Assembly (NCBI GenBank): GCA_003141915.1
Contig: PLNY01000371.1
Coordinates: 524 to 7,920, forward strand
DNA from: Anaerolineae bacterium
Lineage (GTDB): Bacteria > Chloroflexota > Anaerolineae > Anaerolineales > Villigracilaceae
DNA length: 7,397 nucleotides
Direction: 5' to 3'
The translations under genes and the position numbers were made by a program. A model generated the notes under the pieces. That model searched no databases. It saw nothing but the letters and a program-made list of their open reading frames with translations, and was not told where the DNA came from. Positions 1-5,545 of the stretch are shown here, piece after piece (position 1 is the first letter of the stretch; every line of letters begins with the position of its first letter).

Positions 1-1
1 A

Positions 2-343
2 AAATTCGGTTGGGTTTCGACTTTAACCATTTATTCCTCGATCAGCGGAAATACTATGGAATTACCCATTGTGAATAGTGATTTGGCCGTACCGGCTTTT
101 ATGCAAAATTGCAGTACGGATAATATGGTTGTATGGCCGGCAGGCGTGATCATTCCGCCATTTGATCAATTTCCAGATAATGTTGTTCAATTTGATCCCG
201 GCGAATACTTGGTTCAGGATTATGATAAGGGAAATAGCAGCCCCAATGGTACTCAAGGTATCGCCGTTGATTTAAAAGAGGGAGATCAGTATCAGATTCT
301 TGGTGTGGGAGCCGCTCGGCATAAATGCCCGGAAGGGCAGTGA
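2..343 (+). CDS. C-terminal part of a probable exported SH3b-domain protein (5' end outside window)
   Basis: The frame is open from base 2 and ends with TGA at 341-343, so only the last 113 residues are present. The first visible residues, FGWVSTLTIYSSISGN, look like the last strand of a bacterial SH3 (SH3b) domain, where a GWV motif is typical; the two SH3b proteins at the right end of the window have GWVYAPYVTL at the same place. The ATG at 56 is therefore internal, not a start. After it come about 90 residues of acidic, mostly polar sequence that I cannot assign. They have one Cys near the start (in MQNCSTD) and one five residues from the end (HKCPEGQ); these could pair outside the cell. 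No C-terminal membrane anchor is present, unlike the right-hand SH3b proteins. It converges on the SEDS-PBP gene with 7 nt between stops. The reading frame is secure, the SH3b call moderate, and the role unknown. Confidence 0.7.
   Translation, partial: KFGWVSTLTIYSSISGNTMELPIVNSDLAVPAFMQNCSTDNMVVWPAGVIIPPFDQFPDNVVQFDPGEYLVQDYDKGNSSPNGTQGIAVDLKEGDQYQILGVGAARHKCPEGQ
326..339 (-). terminator. Weak hairpin past the end of the leftward operon, possible terminator
   Basis: TGCCC (326-330) and GGGCA (335-339) form a 5-bp GC-rich stem with a 4-nt loop. Read leftward, the hairpin lies 11 nt beyond the SEDS-PBP stop codon and is followed by TTTAT. The stem is short and the T tract poor, and the hairpin lies inside the coding end of the convergent gene. 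It is the only terminator-like structure I see at this end of the operon. Confidence 0.2.
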
Positions 344-350
344 ATTTGAC

Positions 351-2792
351 TTATGGCGTGACGGCTGATTTCAAAAGTTGAGTTCCAATGCCTTCTGCGC
401 TAGCCGGGGAATTTCCTTCCAATAAAATAACTGCAACGAGCGGCGTTCCTTTCCAGTTGGGTAACGTTCCGCCCAAATACCATGAAGATGAATCTGTGCG
501 ATAGTTTCCGCTACTGGTCCATTCCCAGAATGGCTGGTTTTGAATTGCCAACTGATCGGCAAGATGATCTGCTATCGCCGCATTGAAGGCTTCTGTTGAT
601 TGATCCAGCGCGGGCAGGATAATCCATCCTTGTTGTGGTGTGCTGACGGCAAGCACGATGCGCGGCGCAATCCGAAAGCCGTGATTGCTCAATGTCCCTG
701 CCGCAATGCTCATTTGCAATGGGCTGACTCGCAATTGATTGATTTCACCGCGTTGTGCGGCCCCGGCCACCGGCATACGGATTTGCGGAGATGTGTAAAA
801 GCCGAGGCTATCGAACAAATTTATTTTCTGTTTATCGTTGATTCCGCTTGCCAGGTTGAAAATGTTAAGAAAAGGCGCGACAGCCGAACCCGGTGGATAC
901 GTTCCTTGCACGGCGCGGTTGATCAACGGGGTGTTTGGATCTTGAGCGAGCGACGCGCCGATCTCATCTAATTGGTTTGGATCGTAGGTTGGCTGAGATG
1001 CCATGACCAAAATCTCGCCTGTCTGCGCGTTCATCAAAATGGCCGCGCCTTTATTATTTCCCAACAATTGATCAGCTTGTTTTTGCAATTCGAGATCGAG
1101 ACTCAGCCTCACGTCCAGACCCGGAGGCGGCGTGCCATAAAGAAGATGATCCCACCAGATGAGGCTCTCCGGATTCCCTTGCAGGCCGCGTAAGTAATTA
1201 TCGAGACTCGCTTCCAGTCCGGCTTGACCGTAGGTGGGATGAGTGTAGCCGGTAATCGGCGATAGGTTCGGATAAAGATAAACCCGATGGTATGTGCCGC
1301 TTTGACCCTCCGTCATATCAATGGGCTCGTTATTGCGGTCGAGGATATTTCCGCGCGGCACATACCGATCTGAGATTGCGAGACGCGGATTGTCGGTGCG
1401 CGAGAGCAGGTCGGGGCCGCGCAAAACGGCCCACCATGAATTTGCAATCAATGTGGTAACAACGCTGAATCCTAATAAGCCGATCACAAAATAATATGGG
1501 CGGGGTGTTGTTAACACGGCAGGCTTGTTCTCCGCTTGATTGCTTATGATGAGTAAAAGTCCGAGGGCAACAAACGTGGTCAATAACGAGGAACCGCCAT
1601 AAGAGACGAAAGGCAGTGTGACTCCTGTTAATGGCAGGAGGCGCAGGTTGCCGCCAATGATTAGCAACGTCTGAATGCCAAGATATGCACAAAGCCCTGC
1701 GGCGAGGATGCGGCGGAATTGATCCGGGGCGCGGAACGCGGCACGTAGACCCCGCGCGAGAATCAGGCTGATCACGATGATGAGCGCGGTTGTTCCCAGT
1801 AAACCGGTTTCTTCAGCGATCGCGGTAAAGATAAAGTCGGATTGCGCAACGGGCACAAGCGTTGGACTGCCCAAGCCCGGGCCTCGCCCGATCATGCCTC
1901 CGTTGGCGATTGCCAGTAGCGATTGAACGATTTGATAGGAGTGCCCGCTTGGATCTGCCCACGGGTTGAGCCATGCGAAAATTCTTTCGCGCACCACATC
2001 AATAAAGAAATAACCAATGAGTCCAGCCAGGGCAAGTATTACAACGGTTGCAAGCAGAACTCGGCGTTTGCCTGTGGCTAAGTAAAGAATGACGGTATAA
2101 ATCAAAATGAATACGGACGCGGTGCCCAGGTCGCGTTGCGCCAGCAACAGGAGAATCGCTAAACCGATGACGAATAAAGTGGGGAGGAGCAGTGGAAAGA
2201 ATCGCAGGCGAATGGTTAAACGATCGCTCAAGTAAGCGGAGAGATATATAACGAGCAGAAGCTTAAGCGGTTCAGACGGCTGGATGTAAACACTGCAACA
2301 TCCGAGCCAGCGGTGGGCGCCAAAACCTTCCGGGTTTGTGCCGAGTAAAATCGTAAGCGCGGTAAGGAGGAGTCCGCTGGTGAGAAGGATGTATTTGTAG
2401 CGTCGAAGAATGGATAGATCGGATGGAAGATAAGAGATCGCAATCAGGATAATGGCGCTGATTGTCAGCCAGATCGTCTGCCGAATCCCAAAAGCGGAAT
2501 CAAGACGCCAGATGGTCAGCATTCCCCAGCCGCTTAAGAGCGCCGAGAGTGGTAGAAGAAATGGATCGCGGTTGGGAAGCTGCTTTCGTGTGAAACGGTC
2601 GGCGAGAAAAAAGAGCGCGGCCCAAATTGCAAAGCCGATCCAATGCGACCAGTGATAGGAAACATTCCACGTCCGTTCTCGAACGGCAGGGGACAACGTT
2701 AGAATGGCCGAATATAGAAAAAGAAAAACAGCCGCCACAATCAAGAGGCGGCTTTGGCGCTGGTCAATCGGAGAAGCGGACCCATCTAACAC
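351..2792 (-). CDS. SEDS (FtsW/RodA) glycosyltransferase fused to a class-B PBP with a degenerate transpeptidase site
   Basis: The product has 813 residues. Residues about 15-418 are a multi-pass SEDS domain, the lipid II polymerase of cell-wall elongation or division. Its signatures are present: GAHRW (158-162), IQPSEPLKL (170-178), GGMIGRGPGLG (298-308), QSDFIFTAIAEE (317-328) with the expected catalytic Asp at 319, and LPFVSYGGSS (393-402). A further membrane segment (431-455) leads into a PBP module: PRGNILDR (479-486), YGQAGLE (521-527), a GAAILMNAQTGEILVMASQP stretch (582-601), YPPGS (632-636) and VSPLQM (689-694). The transpeptidase triad is broken. SxxK is S636-A-V-A639, the gap from it to VSPLQ is about 53 residues where I expect well over 100 (so the SxN region is missing), and KTG aligns with SSG at 760-762. 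The start is GTG at 2792; an in-frame stop lies just upstream. No clear ribosome binding site is visible and mtnP ends 9 nt before. Fusion and family are certain; loss of transpeptidation is inferred from the residues. Confidence 0.95.
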   Translation of the reverse strand: MLDGSASPIDQRQSRLLIVAAVFLFLYSAILTLSPAVRERTWNVSYHWSHWIGFAIWAALFFLADRFTRKQLPNRDPFLLPLSALLSGWGMLTIWRLDSAFGIRQTIWLTISAIILIAISYLPSDLSILRRYKYILLTSGLLLTALTILLGTNPEGFGAHRWLGCCSVYIQPSEPLKLLLVIYLSAYLSDRLTIRLRFFPLLLPTLFVIGLAILLLLAQRDLGTASVFILIYTVILYLATGKRRVLLATVVILALAGLIGYFFIDVVRERIFAWLNPWADPSGHSYQIVQSLLAIANGGMIGRGPGLGSPTLVPVAQSDFIFTAIAEETGLLGTTALIIVISLILARGLRAAFRAPDQFRRILAAGLCAYLGIQTLLIIGGNLRLLPLTGVTLPFVSYGGSSLLTTFVALGLLLIISNQAENKPAVLTTPRPYYFVIGLLGFSVVTTLIANSWWAVLRGPDLLSRTDNPRLAISDRYVPRGNILDRNNEPIDMTEGQSGTYHRVYLYPNLSPITGYTHPTYGQAGLEASLDNYLRGLQGNPESLIWWDHLLYGTPPPGLDVRLSLDLELQKQADQLLGNNKGAAILMNAQTGEILVMASQPTYDPNQLDEIGASLAQDPNTPLINRAVQGTYPPGSAVAPFLNIFNLASGINDKQKINLFDSLGFYTSPQIRMPVAGAAQRGEINQLRVSPLQMSIAAGTLSNHGFRIAPRIVLAVSTPQQGWIILPALDQSTEAFNAAIADHLADQLAIQNQPFWEWTSSGNYRTDSSSWYLGGTLPNWKGTPLVAVILLEGNSPASAEGIGTQLLKSAVTP

Positions 2793-2800
2793 GATATCGG

Positions 2801-2806
2801 ATTATA
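2801..2806 (-). promoter_or_regulatory. Possible -10 box just before the SEDS-PBP start
   Basis: On the minus strand a perfect TATAAT lies at 2806-2801, overlapping the mtnP stop codon and ending 8 nt before the GTG start. It would place a transcript start about two bases before the codon, giving a nearly leaderless message. I see no convincing -35 box, and the tract is simply AT-rich (TATATATAAT), so it may be chance. It is listed because the gene lacks a visible Shine-Dalgarno sequence. Confidence 0.2.
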
Positions 2807-3665
2807 TATATTTCTTGACGAGCAGATTTAATTTTTTGCCGGCTTCTTTTGAAATGCTTTTGTGTTGCGTGATGATCGCATTGGCAAGCGCGTGGTCGCA
2901 GTCGCAAGCGCGCTCGGGTTTCATGTTGCGGACAAAATGATGGATGGCTTCCTGCGCGATGGCTGTGTTCTTGTTCAAAGTTTGGACGACCATCTCCACA
3001 GTGACCGGCGTTTCGCTGACATGCCAGACATCGTAGTCGGTGACATGAGCCATGGCGGCATAACACATTTCGGCTTCGCGCGCCAGGAATGCTTCCGGCG
3101 CGGCCGTCATGCCGATGATGGACATTCCCCAAGCGCGATACACGTTCGATTCGGCTTTTGTGGAAAAGCGCGGCCCTTCAATCGTGATGAACGCGCCTCC
3201 ACTGTGAACGGTTGCGTTCGCGGCGCGAGCCGCGTCCTCGAGCTGCTTTGAGAGGTCCATGCAAAATGGATCTGCCACGCCAACATGTACAACCAATCCA
3301 TCGCCAAAAAAAGTGTGCCGACGATTTTTTGTATTATCGTAAAGCTGATCGGGGATGACAATGTGGCCGGGCATGTAGTCTTCGCGCAGTGAACCGCAGG
3401 CGCTGATGCTGATGACGCGTTCGACGCCAAGCGATTTCAAAGCATAAATGTTTGCGCGATATGGAACATCACTTGGCATGATGTGATGTCCGACTCCGTG
3501 CCGGGCAAGGAATGCCACACGTTGATTCTCCAATGTGCCAACCACGACCGGCGCGCTAGGCAGACCGAATGGTGTTTCGATTTTATATTCTTTTGTGGCT
3601 TTAAGGCCGTCCATGTTGTACAGGCCTGAACCGCCGATAATCGCAAGCTTGATTGCTTCTTCCAT
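2802..3665 (-). CDS. mtnP: S-methyl-5'-thioadenosine phosphorylase
   Basis: The 287-residue product is the usual length for this family. It cleaves methylthioadenosine, the by-product of polyamine synthesis, with phosphate to adenine and methylthioribose-1-phosphate, feeding methionine salvage in the cytoplasm. Visible motifs are the phosphate loop IIGGSGLY (9-16), ARHGVGHHIMPSDVPYRAN (54-72), ISACGSLRE (87-95), IEGPRFSTKAES (162-173), GMTAAPEAFLAREAEMCYA (185-203) and TDYDVW (209-214). The two Asp of TDYD are those that select 6-amino purines in MTAP-type enzymes, arguing against a guanosine/inosine phosphorylase. The frame stays open upstream to 3710, but that would overlap the FHA gene by 32 nt. 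ATG at 3665 is preferred because homologues begin a few residues before the GGSG loop, and a GAGG lies 11 nt upstream, formed from the previous gene's stop (TGAGG). It sits 13 nt after the FhaB-like gene and 9 nt before the SEDS-PBP gene, an unexpected place for a salvage enzyme. Confidence 0.96.
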   Translation of the reverse strand: MEEAIKLAIIGGSGLYNMDGLKATKEYKIETPFGLPSAPVVVGTLENQRVAFLARHGVGHHIMPSDVPYRANIYALKSLGVERVISISACGSLREDYMPGHIVIPDQLYDNTKNRRHTFFGDGLVVHVGVADPFCMDLSKQLEDAARAANATVHSGGAFITIEGPRFSTKAESNVYRAWGMSIIGMTAAPEAFLAREAEMCYAAMAHVTDYDVWHVSETPVTVEMVVQTLNKNTAIAQEAIHHFVRNMKPERACDCDHALANAIITQHKSISKEAGKKLNLLVKKYI

Positions 3666-3678
3666 AATTAATTGAGCC

Positions 3679-4137
3679 TCACAATCGTTGTGTCGGCGAA
3701 CTGGATACATCGCCGTTCATGCTGACGATCACTTTGGTCTTCCCACATTGGATTTCATCGTCTGAAGTAAGAACAGTTGGCACGGTTAATTTTTCCTTGT
3801 TCAATTTTGTTCCGTTTGTGGAACTTAAATCCTCAACCCACCATTGGTTGTGATGATAACTTAATCGCGCATGCTGAGCCGAAGTGGATTCATCGTTGAT
3901 TGAAATATCACATTCAGGATTTCGTCCAAGAATGATTTCGGATTTGGAAAATGTCCGGGATGCGAGAATGCGGTTCCGGGTCCGGACCTCGAGGCGGATT
4001 GCCGGAAATCTGTGCGCTAATGCACCTTGTGCTTCCTGTCTTAAATCCAGCCATATCGTCCACAATGCCCAGCCTAAAAAAATATAAACAGCCGCGGCCA
4101 TCAACAGCCGAAGTGCCAAAACTATAAATCCACTCAT
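3679..4137 (-). CDS. Membrane-anchored FHA-domain protein, FhaB-like
   Basis: The 152-residue product has one N-terminal membrane segment (about 4-30, ending in the charged LDLRQE) followed by a cytoplasmic FHA domain (about 48-140), which in this family binds phosphothreonine peptides. The FHA core is clear: GRNPECDISIND (71-82), HARL (89-92), DLSSTNGTKLN (103-113) and DDEIQCG (126-132). The usual SRxH binding loop reads SAQH (86-89), so one common ligand-contact Arg is absent and binding may be altered. Size and layout match FhaB (FipA) of actinobacteria, a short membrane-anchored FHA protein encoded next to fhaA and the rodA/pbpA genes, as here. The ATG overlaps the previous gene's TGA (ATGA, 4 nt). 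AGGA lies immediately against the ATG, so translation probably depends on coupling to the upstream gene. Family call is secure; the FhaB parallel is inferred from architecture and position. Confidence 0.9.
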   Translation of the reverse strand: MSGFIVLALRLLMAAAVYIFLGWALWTIWLDLRQEAQGALAHRFPAIRLEVRTRNRILASRTFSKSEIILGRNPECDISINDESTSAQHARLSYHHNQWWVEDLSSTNGTKLNKEKLTVPTVLTSDDEIQCGKTKVIVSMNGDVSSSPTQRL

Positions 4138-4613
4138 TCCTTTTTACTTGTTGGAGGCATAGTCTTTCTTAAGATGGCCGTTTGACGTTCAGCGCCTAGC
4201 GAATCAGGCAACTTTGTATCTGCCAGATCTAGCCGCGGCGGGGGATTGTCTTGGCCATAGATCAGCACCGCGCCGGCCAGCGATACGACATCTCCCGGAT
4301 AGAGCACGCTTTGGCTGGTTCGTTGTCCGTTGATGAATGTTCCGCCGGTTGAATTCAAATCGAAGATTACATATTGTCCTTTGATTGCGCGCAGCTGCGC
4401 GTGGTTGCGGGAAACGCGTGGGTCATCGATCACAAGCGTATTATCCAACCGGCGGCCAATGCTGATTTTAGATATAGTGAGCGGAAATACCTTTACACCC
4501 TCGATAATCAGGAACGCGTTTTCAGGCACGGTATTATCTTCCACGATGTTGTCTTCTGGAGCAGCGGATGTATTTTGTGTGTCTTCCACAAGATTCTCGC
4601 TTGATGTAACGCC
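4134..4613 (-). repeat. Tandem duplication, copy 2 (inside the stand-alone FHA gene)
   Basis: This segment matches 4642-5122 at a constant offset of 508 nt from the stop codons back to the aligned GTG/ATG codons (4589/5097). One extra base upstream makes the offset 509. Long identical stretches remain, for example 58 nt at 4271-4328 against 4779-4836. About 28 nt separate the copies and hold the ribosome binding site and TTG start of the second gene. Confidence 0.92.
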
Positions 4614-4628
4614 ATAGTAGGGTGTCAA
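4134..4628 (-). CDS. Stand-alone FHA-domain protein, truncated tandem copy of the FhaA-like gene
   Basis: The product has 164 residues. Residues 14-164 match the last 151 residues of the neighbouring FhaA-like protein without gaps, with about 126 identical by hand count. The FHA core is intact: GRRLDN (58-63), SRNHAQL (73-79), DLNSTGGTFING (90-101). The DUF3662 half is missing. The first 13 residues come from linker DNA that still resembles the parent but is read in another frame because of a 1-nt difference. The preferred start is TTG at 4628, with AGGAAG 8 nt upstream, formed around the parent gene's stop. The GTG at 4589, aligned with an internal Met codon of the parent, is an alternative but has no such site nearby. 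An acidic, Thr-rich tail before a single FHA domain resembles GarA/OdhI in size and plan; that likeness is only architectural. Confidence 0.88.
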   Translation of the reverse strand: MTPYYGVTSSENLVEDTQNTSAAPEDNIVEDNTVPENAFLIIEGVKVFPLTISKISIGRRLDNTLVIDDPRVSRNHAQLRAIKGQYVIFDLNSTGGTFINGQRTSQSVLYPGDVVSLAGAVLIYGQDNPPPRLDLADTKLPDSLGAERQTAILRKTMPPTSKKE

Positions 4629-4641
4629 AACAAAAACTTCC

Positions 4642-5122
4642 TCACTCTTTTTTTGGGGTAGGAGGCATAGTCTTTCTTAATATAGCGGTTGGACGTTCAG
4701 AGCTCAACGAATCAAATGGGGATGTAGTTGCCAGATCGGGCCGCGGCGGAGGATTATCCTGACCATAGATCAGCACCACGCCGGCCAGCGATACGACATC
4801 TCCCGGATAGAGCACGCTTTGGCTGGTTCGTTGTCCATTGATGAATGTTCCGCCGGTTGAATTCAAATCAAATATCACATACCGCCCTTTGATTGCGCGC
4901 AGCTGCGCGTGGTTGCGGGAAACGCGCGGGTCGTCCATCGCAAGCGTATTATCCAACCGGCGGCCTATATTAACTACAGGAGTTCGGAGCGGAAATACCT
5001 TTACACCTTCGATAATCAGGAACGCATTTTCAGGCATGGTATTATCTTCCATGCTGTTTTCTTCTGGATCGGCGGATGTATTTTGTGTGTCTTCCATAGA
5101 ATTCTTAACCTGATGTGACGCC
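4642..5122 (-). repeat. Tandem duplication, copy 1 (FHA half of the FhaA-like gene)
   Basis: This is the presumed parent copy, since it lies within the full-length DUF3662-FHA gene. It matches 4134-4613. Protein differences concentrate in one early FHA strand (RTPVVN here, TISKIS in the other copy) and in the C-terminal tail, while the binding loops are unchanged. Confidence 0.92.
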
Positions 5123-5466
5123 AGCACATTTATGTCATCAAGTGAAAGGCTGGCGTCTGTGGTGATCGTGATGAAAGGCGGAAATTCAAATTTTAATCCA
5201 GCATCTTGGGCGGTAGTTTTTATAATATCGGTGAGAGTTTCCTGTAAATGCGGCTCTTGCCACTGTTCCACGGCGGCAGACGGGATAATGAACGTGTAAA
5301 CATTCGGGGCGATCCGGACCCCATTGGGTTTCGTGATCGTATTCTCTTTAATGACAGTGGCAAGTTTCTGAACGATCAAGCCCTCGGTATTTCTTCCAAT
5401 CAGCGCATCGGCTAACCGTAGTTCGATAAGGGATTGTATACGTGTTTCTATTTCTTCAAGATTCAT
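4642..5466 (-). CDS. DUF3662 and FHA domain protein, FhaA-like
   Basis: The 274-residue cytoplasmic product has an N-terminal DUF3662-like region (about 1-115; note the VRIAPNVYTFIIP segment at 50-62 and the EFPPFITITTDASL strand) followed by an acidic Thr-rich linker (121-146). A C-terminal FHA domain (about 148-238) follows, with GRRLDN (168-173), SRNHAQL (183-189) and DLNSTGGTFING (200-211). This is the FhaA plan known from actinobacteria, where FhaA is a target of PknA/PknB kinases and takes part in wall-synthesis control. Only about 275 residues are present where mycobacterial FhaA is roughly twice as long, chiefly through a longer linker. The linker repeats NSMEDTQNT and NSMEDNT, with DTQNTS as a candidate phosphorylation site. 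ATG at 5466 has AAGGA 7 nt upstream. A promoter candidate lies in the 79-nt gap before it. The stop is 13 nt ahead of the duplicated FHA gene. Domain calls are good; the signalling role is inferred. Confidence 0.9.
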   Translation of the reverse strand: MNLEEIETRIQSLIELRLADALIGRNTEGLIVQKLATVIKENTITKPNGVRIAPNVYTFIIPSAAVEQWQEPHLQETLTDIIKTTAQDAGLKFEFPPFITITTDASLSLDDINVLASHQVKNSMEDTQNTSADPEENSMEDNTMPENAFLIIEGVKVFPLRTPVVNIGRRLDNTLAMDDPRVSRNHAQLRAIKGRYVIFDLNSTGGTFINGQRTSQSVLYPGDVVSLAGVVLIYGQDNPPPRPDLATTSPFDSLSSERPTAILRKTMPPTPKKE

Positions 5467-5496
5467 TTTTCAATCCTTATCTTGCCGCACAACATG

Positions 5497-5525
5497 ATTG
5501 TAGATGCAATGGGAATTATCCGCAA
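5497..5525 (-). promoter_or_regulatory. Candidate promoter of the FHA-mtnP-SEDS operon
   Basis: Read leftward, TTGCGG (5525-5520), a 17-nt spacer and TACAAT (5502-5497) form a sigma-70-like promoter. Transcription would start near 5490, leaving a leader of about 24 nt that contains the AAGGA ribosome binding site. It lies in the only sizeable gap (79 nt) of the leftward block, so the FHA genes may be transcribed separately from the zinc-ribbon gene. Confidence 0.4.
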
Positions 5526-5540
5526 GAGGACATGATAATT
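5514..5540. promoter_or_regulatory. 7-bp inverted repeat overlapping the candidate -35 box
   Basis: AATTATC (5514-5520) and GATAATT (5534-5540) are exact reverse complements 13 nt apart. The left arm meets the candidate -35 box at 5520-5525. This could be an operator half-site pair or a weak AT-rich hairpin after the zinc-ribbon gene. There is no T run, so a terminator is unlikely. Confidence 0.3.
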
Positions 5541-5545
5541 TACCT

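Noticed and set aside
600..1193. Two rightward open frames (123 and 73 codons) with Cys-, His- and Arg-rich products opposite the PBP region
   Set aside because: They lie wholly antisense to the well-supported SEDS-PBP gene, resemble no known family and have the composition expected of complementary-strand translation.
351..2792. The SEDS-PBP gene as a pseudogene or an assembly-made fusion
   Set aside because: There is one uninterrupted frame of 813 codons, and the linker region contains the expected PBP membrane segment and RGNILDR motif. The missing motifs are specific changes, not random decay.
2862..3251. Rightward open frame of 129 codons opposite mtnP
   Set aside because: mtnP is unambiguous on the other strand and its motifs span this whole stretch. 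The antisense product has no recognisable domain.
3666..3710. Longer mtnP starting at 3710
   Set aside because: It would overlap the FhaB-like gene by 32 nt and add 15 residues ahead of the usual N-terminus. The ATG at 3665 has its own ribosome site and fits the family.
4330..5118. Paired rightward open frames opposite the two FHA regions (for example 4330-4617 and 4838-5113) that resemble each other
   Set aside because: Their likeness is explained by the tandem duplication of the FHA genes on the other strand. Neither looks like a real protein family.
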